A stretch of 64,000 bases of DNA from an uncultured Gemmiger sp. Its GTDB lineage: Bacteria; Bacillota; Clostridia; Oscillospirales; Ruminococcaceae. The stretch is taken from positions 372,001-436,000 of the forward strand of contig CALXHR010000001.1 of assembly GCA_944388175.1 (NCBI GenBank), read 5' to 3'. Shown here piece after piece: positions 31,532-42,160 of this stretch (positions are counted from its first letter, which is position 1; each line of letters starts with the position of its first letter). The notes under the pieces are model-generated. The model was not told where the DNA came from and did no database searches. It worked only from the letters and a program-made list of their open reading frames with translations. A program made the translations under genes and the position numbers.

Positions 31532-33652
31532 TCACTCGACCATATAATCGAAATCGATGCGGCCCAGCGCCACGTCGGCGCCAGCGACGCGGACCTTCAT
31601 GGAGGTGCCCAACATCCAGCTGCGGCCCGTCAGCGGGTCCAGCATGCTGACGCCGTCCACGACCTGGGGCTCGCCTTTGCACAGCTGCGCCGCCGGCACA
31701 AAGCCTTCGACGGTGTTTTCCAGCTCGACAAAGACGCCGCGCGGCGTGATGCCGGCCACGGTGCCGGTATATACCTCGCCCAGATGCTCGTGCATATACT
31801 CGGATTTGTAGAGATCCTCGACGTCGCGCTCGATGGAAACGGCTTCCACTTCTTTTTTGCTGGACTGTTCGCTGGCGCGCTGCGCGAACTCGTTGTACGT
31901 CCTGACAATCTGGTCATGCGGCGCGCCCAGCAGCATATCGCTGAGGATGCGATGAATCGCCAGGTCCGGGTAACGGCGGATGGGGCTGGTAAAGTGCGCG
32001 TAATCGGCCAGCACCAGGCCGTAGTGGCCCAGCGGCTGCGGCGCATAGCGCGCCTTTTGCATGCTGCGCAGAATGCCGGTGTGCACCGGGGTCTGGATGG
32101 GCTGGCCGCGCGTTTCGTCCAGCAGGGCGGCCAGTTCCAGCTGCGTGGGAATCGGCTCCTTGAACTTGGCGTTCAGGCCGCAGGCCAGCAGCGTGGCCGA
32201 GAGTTTTTCCATCTTTTCGGCGCTGGGGGCCTCGTGCACGCGGTAGACAAAGGGCACCTTGTTGGTGCGCCCCGCGTTGGCCGCGCACTGGTTGGCCAGC
32301 AGCATAAACTCCTCGATCATGCACTCCGACGTGCCGCGCCCGCGCTTGACGATATCGACGCAGCGGCCGGTCTCGTCGATGACGAGCTTGGCCTCGTCGG
32401 ATTCGATCTCCATCGCGCCGCGCTTGCGGCGCAGGTCCAGCCGCTTGCGGTACAGCTCGTCCATGACGGGCAGCTGGGGCAGGACCTCGGCATATTTTTG
32501 CGTCAGGTCTTCCCCTGCCGTGCCGTCCAGCAGGGCGTTGATCTCCTTGTAGACGCCCTTGACGCGGCTGCGGATGAGCGTTTTGACAAAACGGTAGCTG
32601 TGGATGCTGCCCTGCGCGTCCAGCCGCATCAGGCAGGAGAACGCCAGACGGTCCGCCTGCGGGTTGAGTGAGCAGATGCCGTTGGACAGCTGCGTGGGCA
32701 GCATGGGGATGACTTTGTCGGCATAGTAGATGCTGGTGGCGCGCTCAAACGCTTCCTCGTCCAGCTGGCTGCCGGGGCGCACATAGTGGCTGACGTCGGC
32801 AATGTGGACGCCGAGTTCGTACCCGCCGTCGGCGAGCTTTTGCAGGCTGATGGCGTCGTCGATGTCCTTGGTTTCGGCCGAGTCGATGGTGAAGATAGGG
32901 ATGGCGCGCAGGTCCATGCGGCGGGCGGCTTCAGCCGCGTCGACTGTAGCGTCGTCGTAGGCCCGGGCTTCGGCCAGGACCTCGGGCGGGAAGTCCTGCC
33001 GGACGTTGCGGCCGTAGAGGATGGCCTTGGCGCACTCCGACGCGCGGTCGGAGGAGCCGAACTTCTCGGTGACGGCGGCGCGGTGGCCGGCATGGCGCTC
33101 GCCGCGGTGGGTGATGAGGAAGCCAACTTTATCGCCCAGCTCGACGCCCTCGCTGCCCTGCTTGGCCAGCAGGAACTTAACGTCGCGGCAGCCGTCCGGT
33201 TCGACGGCCAGGCGGCCGTCGTCCGAAAGGCAGACCGTGCCCGCAAAGCGGTTGTTGGGCACCGTGACCTCGACGACTTCGCCCTCGGACGAGCCCTCGA
33301 CCCGCGGGTGGTCGAACAGTTTCACGTTGATTTTATCCTGCGGCATGGCGCCGTGCAGCGCGCGCCCCGGGATGAAGATATCGCCCTGGCCGTCGTCGCG
33401 GCTGGCAAAGCCGAAGCGCGCCGCCAGCTTGACCAGCGTGCAGGGGATGGTAGCGGGGTCGGCCGCGTTTTCGTAAGTGGCAAAACCCGGCACATAGGCG
33501 CCGTTGCGCAGCGAGAGTTCGCCGGTGGCGACCATGGCCGAGACGGTGGTGCGCAGGCGGGAATTGTCTACCTGCAGGTTGTTCTGCAGCTCGCGCAGCG
33601 TCATGGGGCGGCGCTTTACGGCTGCGAGGATGCTTTTTTGTAACGGTGTCAT
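31532..33652 (-). CDS. rnr: Ribonuclease R
   Basis: 706 residues: N-terminal winged-helix-like region (LQKSILAAVKRRPMTLRELQNNL), cold-shock domains, then the RNB catalytic domain with TIDSAETKDIDDAISLQ (metal-binding aspartates), HIADVSHYVRPGSQLDEEAFERATSIY and SPIRRYPDLAIHRIL, and a final S1 domain (GEVYTGTVAGITPRGVFVEL). It is a 3'-5' exoribonuclease that degrades structured RNA and works in trans-translation. Start at 33652 with AAGGAG six bases upstream. The secG-rnr order is conserved in Firmicutes; smpB does not follow here. Confidence 0.96.
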   Translation of the reverse strand: MTPLQKSILAAVKRRPMTLRELQNNLQVDNSRLRTTVSAMVATGELSLRNGAYVPGFATYENAADPATIPCTLVKLAARFGFASRDDGQGDIFIPGRALHGAMPQDKINVKLFDHPRVEGSSEGEVVEVTVPNNRFAGTVCLSDDGRLAVEPDGCRDVKFLLAKQGSEGVELGDKVGFLITHRGERHAGHRAAVTEKFGSSDRASECAKAILYGRNVRQDFPPEVLAEARAYDDATVDAAEAARRMDLRAIPIFTIDSAETKDIDDAISLQKLADGGYELGVHIADVSHYVRPGSQLDEEAFERATSIYYADKVIPMLPTQLSNGICSLNPQADRLAFSCLMRLDAQGSIHSYRFVKTLIRSRVKGVYKEINALLDGTAGEDLTQKYAEVLPQLPVMDELYRKRLDLRRKRGAMEIESDEAKLVIDETGRCVDIVKRGRGTSECMIEEFMLLANQCAANAGRTNKVPFVYRVHEAPSAEKMEKLSATLLACGLNAKFKEPIPTQLELAALLDETRGQPIQTPVHTGILRSMQKARYAPQPLGHYGLVLADYAHFTSPIRRYPDLAIHRILSDMLLGAPHDQIVRTYNEFAQRASEQSSKKEVEAVSIERDVEDLYKSEYMHEHLGEVYTGTVAGITPRGVFVELENTVEGFVPAAQLCKGEPQVVDGVSMLDPLTGRSWMLGTSMKVRVAGADVALGRIDFDYMVE

Positions 33653-33730
33653 ACTTACTCCTTCATTGACGTCGCCGCACCGTCCGGTGCAGCCCTTCCG
33701 TGCGGGGGCGTCCCCCGCGTACTTTCCCAC

Positions 33731-33786
33731 AAAAAACAGCCCGCCGGGGCGCTGACGGTTGCCGTGCGCTTGGCGGGCCCTTTTTG
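33731..33786 (-). terminator. Terminator/attenuator between secG and rnr
   Basis: GCCCGCC (33739-33745) pairs with GGCGGGC (33772-33778) around an inner stem; T-rich runs flank it on both strands. Confidence 0.65.
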
Positions 33787-33810
33787 TTTTGTGACAGGCG
33801 CGTACCTTGC

Positions 33811-34056
33811 TTACAGGCGGGCACTGAGCACGCAGACCAGCAGCGTGACCACAAAGAAGATCACGCCGAACACCTTGGTCCATTTGACGAGCTTGGCGTC
33901 GTTGCCGCGCTCACGGCCGGCCGCCATGTTGGCGTTGTCGCCCATGATCGCCGCAGACAGGCCGCGGCCCTTCTGCTCCTGTGCAAGGGTGAAAACGATG
34001 ATCAGCAGCGAAGCAGCGATGAGCACGCCGCCGAGCACGATCTCATACCAGTTCAT
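33811..34056 (-). CDS. secG: Preprotein translocase subunit SecG
   Basis: 81 residues with two membrane segments (LGGVLIAASLLIIVFTLAQE and VFGVIFFVVTLLVCVLSA) joined by a glycine/charged loop that starts QEQKGRGLSAAIMG, the usual SecG QxxKGxGLS motif. It assists SecYE in protein export. Start at 34056 with AAGGAG ten bases upstream; upstream neighbour of rnr as in other Firmicutes. Confidence 0.93.
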   Translation of the reverse strand: MNWYEIVLGGVLIAASLLIIVFTLAQEQKGRGLSAAIMGDNANMAAGRERGNDAKLVKWTKVFGVIFFVVTLLVCVLSARL

Positions 34057-34091
34057 TGAACAGCACTCCTTTACCTTCTCATGCGTGGTAC

Positions 34092-34120
34092 AGTATACCA
34101 CAGAACTGCCGATGGTGCAA
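34092..34120 (-). promoter_or_regulatory. Promoter of secG-rnr
   Basis: Minus-strand TTGCAC and TATACT, 17-base spacer. Confidence 0.8.
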
Positions 34121-34153
34121 GCATTTTTTGCGATTTCTTTGCCGCTTGGCGCA

Positions 34154-37100
34154 TCACATCAGGCTGAACAGGTCGACCTGACTCGTCTCGGGCAGGTTGC
34201 CGAGCGCACCGACGGCGCGCAGTTTTTCAAAGACCGAAGCCGCGACGCCGCTGGCCTGCTGCAGTTCTTCGACCGAGATATACGTCTGCCCGTGCAAGGT
34301 GGCTTCCTCCAGCGCGACGGCCGCCGCTTCGCCCAGACCGCGCAGCGCCGTGAACGGCAGGCGGACCTTGCCGTCCTCGACGACATATTTGCTGGCGCGG
34401 CTTTTGCCCAGTTCAATGGGCAGAAACTGCACGCCGCGCTGCAGCATCTCGTTTTCCAGCTGCAGGCTGACAAGGGCGTCGTCGTCCTTGGCGGTGCGCT
34501 CCTCTTTGGGAATGCGCTCGTTGTCGCGCAGGTGCTCTTTGGCGACGCGCACGCCGCCGACGGCGGCTTCATAGTCGATATCGGCGCCGCGCACCGTAAA
34601 GTAGACGGCGTAGAACACCGCCGGGTGGTAGACCTTGAACCACATCAGGCGGATGGCCGCCATCAGGTAGGCCACAGCGTGGGCTTTGGGGAACATATAC
34701 TTGATTTTGCGGCAGGACTCGATGTACCAGTCGGGCACGTCGTGCTCGCGCATGGCTTCCTCCCACCCGGGCTGGAAACCGCCCTTGGCGACTTTGCCTT
34801 TACGCACGGCTTCCATGATATCGAACGCCATCTTGGGTTCCAGCCCTTTACGCAGCAGGTAGAGCATGATGCTGTCGCGGCAGCCGATGACCTCGGCGAT
34901 CGTGCAGGTGCCGGAGCGGATGAGTTCGTCGGCGTTGTTGGTCCAGACGTCGGTGCCGTGGGAAAGCCCCGAAATCTGGATGAGTTCCGAGAAGTTCTTG
35001 GGCTGGGCGTCCAGCAGCATCTGCCGCACAAAGTTGGTGCCCATCTCGGGGATGCCGAAGGTGCCGGTCTTGGAGCCGATCTGTTCTTCCGTCACGCCGA
35101 GGGCCGCGGGGCTCGTGAGCAGGCTGTAGACTTTTTCGTCGTTCATCGGCACCGAGTCGATGGGGATGCCGGAGTATTCCTCAAAATACTTGTAGAACGT
35201 CGGCACATCGTGGCCGAGCTCATCGAGCTTGAGCAGCGTATCGTGCAGGTACTTGAATTCAAAGTGGGTGGTCAGCAGGCCTCCCTTGACGTCGTCGGCC
35301 GGGTGCTGGATGGCGCAGAAGTCGTAGATGTCAAAAGTATCAGGCACGACGACCATGCCACCGGGGTGCTGGCCCGTTGTACGCTTGACGCCGGTACAGC
35401 CGATGACCAGGCGGTTTTCCTCGGCACGGTTGACGGTGCGGCCGCGTTCCTCGAGGTATTTTTTGACGTAGCCGTAGGCCGTTTTGTCCTGCAGGCCGGA
35501 GACTGTGCCCGCCTTAAAGACGTTTTCTTTGCCGAAGAGTTCCTCGGTATAGCGGTGGACGTTGGACTGGTACATGCCCGAGAAGTTCAGGTCGATATCG
35601 GGTTCCTTGTCGCCGTAAAAGCCCAGGAAGGTCTCAAACGGGATGTCGTGCCCTTCGACGATCATCTTCTGCCCGCAGACCGGGCAGTTTTTGTCGGGCA
35701 GGTCAAAGCCGTCCATGTGCACGCCGTCGTCGATCCACTCGCTGTGCTTGCACTCGGGGCACAGGTAGTGCGGCGGCATACTGTTGACCTCCGAAATGCC
35801 GGAGAAGTGCGCCACGGCGGAGGAGCCGACCGAGCCGCGGCTGCCGACCTGGTAGCCGCCGGCGTTGGAGTAGGCCACCAGGCGCACGGCGATGACGTAC
35901 AAAACGGCGTAACCGTGGCCGCAGATGGAATCGAGCTCTTTTTTGAGCCGCTTTTGCAGCACGTCGGGCAGCGGGGTGCCGTAGTCGCGCGCCGCATGCT
36001 TCCAGGTATCGTCGCGCAGCTCCTGCTCGGCGCCGGGGATGCTGGGCGGGTAGGTGCCCTTGGGGATGGCGCGCAGGTTGTTATCGATGGTAGCGGCGAT
36101 CTTGTTGGGGTTGGTGACGGCGAGCTCGTAGGCTTTCTCTTTGGGCAGGTAGCTGAGGTCCTCGAGCATTTCCTGCGTCGTGTGGTAGTACAGCGGCGCC
36201 TGGTTGTCGGCGTCCTTAAAGCCGTTGCCGGCCTGCAGCACCGCGCGGTAGATCCAGTCCTCGGGTTCCTGGAAATGCGCGTCGCCGGTGGCGACGACGG
36301 GCTTGTGCAGGTCCTCGCCCAGCTGGATGACGGTACGGTTGAAGTTTTTGATCGCTTCGAGGGAATCGACCTGGCCGCCCCGCACCATGAACTCGTTGTT
36401 GCCCAGGGGCTGGACTTCGAGGTAGTCGTAGTAGTCGGCGATGCGCAGCAACTGCTCGTAGGGCTGGCCGGCGACGATGGCGCGGTAGAGTTCGCCCGCT
36501 TCGCACGCCGGAGAGAGCAACAACCCTTCGCGGTACTGGTTGAGCAGACTGCGCGGCACACGCGGCTTTTTGAAGAAATATTGCGTGTGCGCGGCGCTGA
36601 CGATGCGGTACAGGTTTTTAAGGCCCACCTGGTTCTGCACCAGAATGATAAGGTGGTAGTATTTTTTCTTGAGCACCTCTTTGTTGCCGCCAAGACCGGT
36701 GTTGACGTCCTCAACGGTGTGGATGCCTTTTTCCGCCAGGTCGGTGAGCATGATCTCAAAGATGCGGGCCAGCGCCATGGCGTCGTCGACGGCGCGATGG
36801 TGGTTAAAGGGCGGAATCTCAAGATGCTTGTTGATGGTATCGAGCTTATAGTTGCGCAGCCCCGGGAACAGCGCCTGCCCCATGGGCAACGTGTCGATGT
36901 AGGTGTTTTCGTCAAAGCTGACGCCGGCGCGCGCGCCCGCGTTGCGGATGAACAGCATATCAAAGCTGTGGGCGTTGTGCGCGACGAGGACATGGTCCCC
37001 GCAAAATTCCTTGAACGCGCGGATGGCTTCCTCTGGCGGGGGGGCGTCGGCCACCATGGCGTCGTTGATGCCGGTGAGTTCGACAACGCGCGGCGGGATG

Positions 37101-38461
37101 GGCATGCCGGGGTTGACGAAGGTACAGAACTTTTTGTCCTCGTTGATCTTGCCGTTTTCCACAAAGACGGCGCCGATCTCGGTCAGGCGGTCGTTGTTGG
37201 GGTCCAGGCCCGTCGTCTCGGTGTCAAAGACGACAAAGCTGCCCGCAAGCGGCATCTGCGCGCCGCCGTAGACTGCGGGGATCATATCGTCGACAAAGTA
37301 CGCTTCGCACCCGTAGATCAGCTTGAAGTCGGGGTCGTCCTTGTGGATGGCGTCGGCGGCCAACATCGCTTCCGGGTAGCCCTGGCAGACGCCGTGGTCG
37401 GTGATAGCGATGGCGCGGTGGCCCATGCGGTGGGCCAGGCGCACGATCTTGCCGGGGTCGTTGAAGCCGTCCATGGAACTGGACTTGGTGTGCAGGTGCA
37501 GCTCGACGCGCTTTTGCCCTTCCGGCGCGGTGTCCTGGCGGGGTTCGCGCTCAACCTGCAGCACGTCGTAGGGCATAATGACAAAGTCATGCTCGTACTT
37601 GTCGTACAGGTAGTTGCCGCGCACAATCAGCGTCGTGCCGGGCTTGAGGTTTTCCCACTTGGACATATCGGCGCCGTCGTCCCCCAGGACTTTGAGGTTG
37701 ACGGAACCCGAATAGTCGGTGATGGAGGTAAAGTAGATTTTGCGGCGGGCGCCCTTGACCTCGGTGGCGAACACGTCGCCCCACACCGTGACTTTGCCGC
37801 CGTCGCCCAAATCGCCCAGGCGGCGGGTGTCGGCGGGTTTGAAGTTTTTGCCGTAGAACAGCTTGACCGGTTTATTGGCCAGCGTCAGGCCCTCGATGGT
37901 AAAGTCGGGCGGGGTCTCCTTGGCTTCAAACTTGACGACGGGGGCTTTCTTTTGCAGGTATTCCTCAAACTCCTGCTCGCTGCGGGCGCGGCCGGTGTCG
38001 GCCAGGCGCACGATGGGCAGCGAACCGGTGCGCTCCTGGATGAGTTCAGCCAGCACGCGGGGCAGCTCGACGCTTTCGAGGATGGTGCGCCCGGCGTTGA
38101 CATGGATGGTGATGCCGTCCTCGCCAAAAGAGACCGGCTCGTTTTTATCGAGAAAGCCGTTGACCGGCATGCCCTGCTCTTTGAGTTCCTCAATCAGGCG
38201 GCAGACGGCCTGCGGCGTGATGTTGGGGTAGGCAAAATAGTTGCGCAGGTGCAGCTCATACCCGGCAAACACCGCCGCCAAAGACGCACAAAGGCGCCCG
38301 CACAGCGCGTCGTCCAGCGGCTCGGCGCTGCGCAGGCAGAGAATGACCTGGCGTTTGGTGCGGTGCAGTTCCACGCGGTCTACCAGCACGCTGCCAAAGG
38401 CGGCGCAGAACTGCGGGTCGGCCGTGAACTGCGGCCAGACCTGGGTGACAAAGGGTTTCAA
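34154..38461 (-). CDS. polC: DNA polymerase III alpha subunit, PolC type
   Basis: 1435 residues, the Gram-positive replicative polymerase. N-terminal domain and OB fold (to about 310), PHP domain (VELHLHTKSSSMDG..., ITDHGVCQGYPEAM), interrupted by a DnaQ-like 3'-5' exonuclease (FVVFDTETTGLDP with catalytic Asp/Glu, HNAHSFDMLF, HHRAVDDA) from about residue 415, then the polymerase core with the zinc finger (YLCPECKHSEW...CPVCGQ), GSRGSVGSSAVAHFSGISEVN and PDIDLNFSG metal site, and helix-hairpin-helix LRGLGEAAAVALEEA. It ends the isoprenoid/phospholipid gene block. The start codon at 38461 lies 18 bases after the small membrane protein gene. No sign of damage. Confidence 0.98.
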   Translation of the reverse strand: MKPFVTQVWPQFTADPQFCAAFGSVLVDRVELHRTKRQVILCLRSAEPLDDALCGRLCASLAAVFAGYELHLRNYFAYPNITPQAVCRLIEELKEQGMPVNGFLDKNEPVSFGEDGITIHVNAGRTILESVELPRVLAELIQERTGSLPIVRLADTGRARSEQEFEEYLQKKAPVVKFEAKETPPDFTIEGLTLANKPVKLFYGKNFKPADTRRLGDLGDGGKVTVWGDVFATEVKGARRKIYFTSITDYSGSVNLKVLGDDGADMSKWENLKPGTTLIVRGNYLYDKYEHDFVIMPYDVLQVEREPRQDTAPEGQKRVELHLHTKSSSMDGFNDPGKIVRLAHRMGHRAIAITDHGVCQGYPEAMLAADAIHKDDPDFKLIYGCEAYFVDDMIPAVYGGAQMPLAGSFVVFDTETTGLDPNNDRLTEIGAVFVENGKINEDKKFCTFVNPGMPIPPRVVELTGINDAMVADAPPPEEAIRAFKEFCGDHVLVAHNAHSFDMLFIRNAGARAGVSFDENTYIDTLPMGQALFPGLRNYKLDTINKHLEIPPFNHHRAVDDAMALARIFEIMLTDLAEKGIHTVEDVNTGLGGNKEVLKKKYYHLIILVQNQVGLKNLYRIVSAAHTQYFFKKPRVPRSLLNQYREGLLLSPACEAGELYRAIVAGQPYEQLLRIADYYDYLEVQPLGNNEFMVRGGQVDSLEAIKNFNRTVIQLGEDLHKPVVATGDAHFQEPEDWIYRAVLQAGNGFKDADNQAPLYYHTTQEMLEDLSYLPKEKAYELAVTNPNKIAATIDNNLRAIPKGTYPPSIPGAEQELRDDTWKHAARDYGTPLPDVLQKRLKKELDSICGHGYAVLYVIAVRLVAYSNAGGYQVGSRGSVGSSAVAHFSGISEVNSMPPHYLCPECKHSEWIDDGVHMDGFDLPDKNCPVCGQKMIVEGHDIPFETFLGFYGDKEPDIDLNFSGMYQSNVHRYTEELFGKENVFKAGTVSGLQDKTAYGYVKKYLEERGRTVNRAEENRLVIGCTGVKRTTGQHPGGMVVVPDTFDIYDFCAIQHPADDVKGGLLTTHFEFKYLHDTLLKLDELGHDVPTFYKYFEEYSGIPIDSVPMNDEKVYSLLTSPAALGVTEEQIGSKTGTFGIPEMGTNFVRQMLLDAQPKNFSELIQISGLSHGTDVWTNNADELIRSGTCTIAEVIGCRDSIMLYLLRKGLEPKMAFDIMEAVRKGKVAKGGFQPGWEEAMREHDVPDWYIESCRKIKYMFPKAHAVAYLMAAIRLMWFKVYHPAVFYAVYFTVRGADIDYEAAVGGVRVAKEHLRDNERIPKEERTAKDDDALVSLQLENEMLQRGVQFLPIELGKSRASKYVVEDGKVRLPFTALRGLGEAAAVALEEATLHGQTYISVEELQQASGVAASVFEKLRAVGALGNLPETSQVDLFSLM

Positions 38462-38479
38462 GGTAGCTCCTTTTTCTGT

Positions 38480-38740
38480 TTACTTGCGGGGGCGGCGATC
38501 TTTTTTGCGCCGCGGCTGGAACGCACCGTTTTTGAGCCCGGTGACGCCCACGGCCAAAAACAGCCCCGCCGCCAGCAGGCTGAGGACGGCCTTGGCGGTC
38601 TCGCCCGCCGTGAAAAACAGGTACGCCAAAAAAGCGAACACCGCCACCAGCGCGGCGCACAAGATCCCATAGAGGGGCGGCCAGAGTTCCGTCAAAAATT
38701 CCACGATGACCGAACCCACAAGCTCGAACAACGTTTCCAT
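38480..38740 (-). CDS. Small two-helix membrane protein
   Basis: 86 residues: two membrane segments (about 22-45 and 53-70) and a basic tail (FQPRRKKDRRPRK) likely in the cytoplasm. I recognise no family. It is placed between ispG and polC in the same direction with short gaps, so it is presumably co-expressed. No function is suggested by its sequence. Confidence 0.65.
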   Translation of the reverse strand: METLFELVGSVIVEFLTELWPPLYGILCAALVAVFAFLAYLFFTAGETAKAVLSLLAAGLFLAVGVTGLKNGAFQPRRKKDRRPRK

Positions 38741-38770
38741 GGGCGTTCCCCTCCCCCGCCGGGCGGCGGC

Positions 38771-39823
<1,053 letters not shown>

Positions 39824-39861
39824 GGTTTGCTTCCTCCTTGCAGCGGCCCGGGGGCCCGGGC

Positions 39862-40959
39862 TTAAAAGAAACGGGTGATGTCCTGCATCGTGACCACAGC
39901 CATCAGCCACAGCAGCAGCACGACGCCCGCCGTGTTGACGGCGGCCTGGAACCGCAGCGGCACGGCATGGCCGGTAAGGCCCTCAAACAGCAAAAACAGC
40001 AGCTTGCAGCCGTCCAGCGCCGGTACCGGCAGCAGGTTGAAGATGCCCACGTTGATGGTGAGCAGCGCCATCAGCGACAGGACGTCCCGCCAGCCGTACT
40101 GCACGGCCTGGCTGACGGCCGACACCGTGCCGATGGGCCCGGAAAGCTGGTCCATGCCCACCTGGCCGGTGGCCAGCTGCCAGAAACCGCCCAGGATGGC
40201 GGTGCTGTAATAGCAAAAAAATTCGCCGGCCTGCACCAGCACGTTGCGCGGCGTTTTGGGGATGGCCGCGACGCGGAAATCCACCGTGCTGGTCAGGTTG
40301 CCGTCGGCGTCGGTGCTGGGGGCCACGGTGACGGCGTCCAGCGTCACGATCTCGCCTTCGCGCAGCACCGTCATGGTATGCGTCTGTTCGGTATAGCCGA
40401 AGCACTGTGCCATCGAGTTGGCGGTGCGCACGCGCTGGCCGTCCACCGCCAGGATGGTATCGCCCAGCTGCAGGCCGCTGGCCGCGCTGGCAGAGTCTTG
40501 GGTAAACTGTGCGACGGTGGTGCCGCCCAACGCCTGCATGCTGAGCACCAGCACCAGCAGCACGGCCAGGCCCAGCACAAAGTTCATCAGCGCGCCGGCC
40601 AGCGTGACAAAAAAGCGCTGCCAGGCGGTCGCCTGCTCAAACTGCTGGCCGCGCACAGCCAGCGGGAACAGCGGCGCATGGCGCGGGCGCGGCGCGGGCG
40701 GCTCGGGTGCGGTTTCGCCGTCCTCCCCCTCCCCTTCCGGCGGGGCCGAGAACAGATTGTAGCCGCCCAGCGGGATCAGCCGCAGGGTGTAGCGGGTCTC
40801 GCCTTTGCCCCAGGCCAGCAGCTTGGGGCCAAAGCCGATGGAAAATTCCTCGACCCGGATGCCGCAGCGGCGCGCCGCCCAAAAATGGCCGAGTTCATGC
40901 ACCAGGATGACAGCCCCGAACACGAGCACCGATACCAGCCCGGTCAGCAATGCAGTCAT
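39862..40959 (-). CDS. rseP: Site-2 zinc metalloprotease RseP/RasP
   Basis: 365 residues. HELGH (21-25) in the first membrane segment holds the zinc, and NLLPVPALDG near the C-terminus supplies the third ligand. A PDZ domain lies between (SAASGLQLGDTILAVDGQRV). A proline/glutamate-rich insert (PPEGEGEDGETAPEPPAPRP) precedes the PDZ domain. RasP-type enzymes cut membrane-bound anti-sigma factors and leftover signal peptides. The ATG at 40959 is used for its spacing from GAGG; a GTG two codons earlier is possible. Conserved position between dxr and ispG. Confidence 0.95.
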   Translation of the reverse strand: MTALLTGLVSVLVFGAVILVHELGHFWAARRCGIRVEEFSIGFGPKLLAWGKGETRYTLRLIPLGGYNLFSAPPEGEGEDGETAPEPPAPRPRHAPLFPLAVRGQQFEQATAWQRFFVTLAGALMNFVLGLAVLLVLVLSMQALGGTTVAQFTQDSASAASGLQLGDTILAVDGQRVRTANSMAQCFGYTEQTHTMTVLREGEIVTLDAVTVAPSTDADGNLTSTVDFRVAAIPKTPRNVLVQAGEFFCYYSTAILGGFWQLATGQVGMDQLSGPIGTVSAVSQAVQYGWRDVLSLMALLTINVGIFNLLPVPALDGCKLLFLLFEGLTGHAVPLRFQAAVNTAGVVLLLWLMAVVTMQDITRFF

Positions 40960-40989
40960 AGGCACCTCACGTTTGCTTGTGTAAAGCGT

Positions 40990-42141
40990 TCAGATATGGG
41001 CTTCCACATAGGCGCGGGCCATGCGGTCGCACTCGTGCACATCGGCCAGCGTGTAGTCGCCGCCGAAAGAATCGCTGTCGACGACGCCCTCGACCAGGCG
41101 GCCGATGTCCAAAAAACCGATCTCATCTTTTAAGAAATGCGCGACGGCGGCTTCGTTGGCGCCGTTGGCCGCGCAGGGGGCCAGCCCGCCTTTGCGCAGC
41201 GCCTTTTTGCAGGCCGCCAGGCAGCGAAAGGTCTCGTCGTCGGCTTTGGCGATGCTGAGCTTGGTCAGCGCGGTCAGGTCCAGTTCCGGCGCGGGGCTGG
41301 GCAGGCGTTCGGGCCAGGTGAGCGCATACTGGATGGGGATGCGCATATCCGGCACGCCGAGCTGCGCCAGAATGGAATGGTCGGAGAACTGCACCGCCGA
41401 GTGGATGATGCTCTCGCGCTGGACGACGATCTGAATCTTATCTTCGGGCAGGCCGAACAGCCACGCGGCTTCGATGAGCTCGAGTCCTTTGTTCATCAGT
41501 GTGGCCGAATCGATGGTGATTTTGGCACCCATATGCCAGTTGGGGTGGCGCAGCGCGTCGTCTTTGGTCTTGCGGCGCAGTTCCTCGGTTTTCATGCCAA
41601 AGAACGGCCCGCCCGACGCTGTGAGCAGGATTTTTTCCAGCGTTTTGGCGCTGTGGCGGTCCTGCAGGCACTGGAAAATGGCACTGTGTTCGCTGTCTAC
41701 CGGCAGCAGGTGCACCCGGTTGCGGTGCACCGCGTCCAGGATCAGGTGGCCGCCGGTGACCAGGCTTTCTTTGTTGGCCAGCGCCAGGTCGTGCCCGCTC
41801 TCGATGGCGGCCAGCGAAGCGTCCAGGCCCGCAATGCCCACCACGGCGTTGAGCACCATATCCGGCCCCGGCATGGCGGCCAGTTCGCGCAGGCCCTCGG
41901 GCCCCTGCAGCAGCGTCGGCGCGCCGGGCTGCCAGGCGAGTTCGGTTTTCAGGCGGCGGAACGCGTGCGGGTCGGTCACTGCCACATAGCGGGGGCGGAA
42001 CTCGCGGATCTGTTCCAGCAGTTTGCCCACGCTGGAATGCGCGGCCAAACCGAACACCTTGTAGCCGTGCATGCGGCAGACGTCGAGACTTTGGGTGCCG
42101 ATGGAGCCGGTAGAACCCAGCAAAGTGATGGTCTTACTCAT
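40990..42141 (-). CDS. dxr: 1-deoxy-D-xylulose 5-phosphate reductoisomerase
   Basis: 383 residues. NADPH-binding LLGSTGSIGTQSLDV at the N-terminus, ALANKESLVTGG, PVDSEHSAIFQCL and TASGGPFFG are DXR landmarks; the metal and flexible loop follow (HPNWHMGAKITIDSATLMNKGLE). It forms 2-C-methyl-D-erythritol 4-phosphate, the committed step of the MEP pathway. Start at 42141 with AAGGA nine bases upstream. In the usual frr-uppS-cdsA-dxr-rseP order, but uppS is missing from the block. Confidence 0.97.
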   Translation of the reverse strand: MSKTITLLGSTGSIGTQSLDVCRMHGYKVFGLAAHSSVGKLLEQIREFRPRYVAVTDPHAFRRLKTELAWQPGAPTLLQGPEGLRELAAMPGPDMVLNAVVGIAGLDASLAAIESGHDLALANKESLVTGGHLILDAVHRNRVHLLPVDSEHSAIFQCLQDRHSAKTLEKILLTASGGPFFGMKTEELRRKTKDDALRHPNWHMGAKITIDSATLMNKGLELIEAAWLFGLPEDKIQIVVQRESIIHSAVQFSDHSILAQLGVPDMRIPIQYALTWPERLPSPAPELDLTALTKLSIAKADDETFRCLAACKKALRKGGLAPCAANGANEAAVAHFLKDEIGFLDIGRLVEGVVDSDSFGGDYTLADVHECDRMARAYVEAHI

Positions 42142-42160
42142 ATTCCACGTCCTTTTTGGT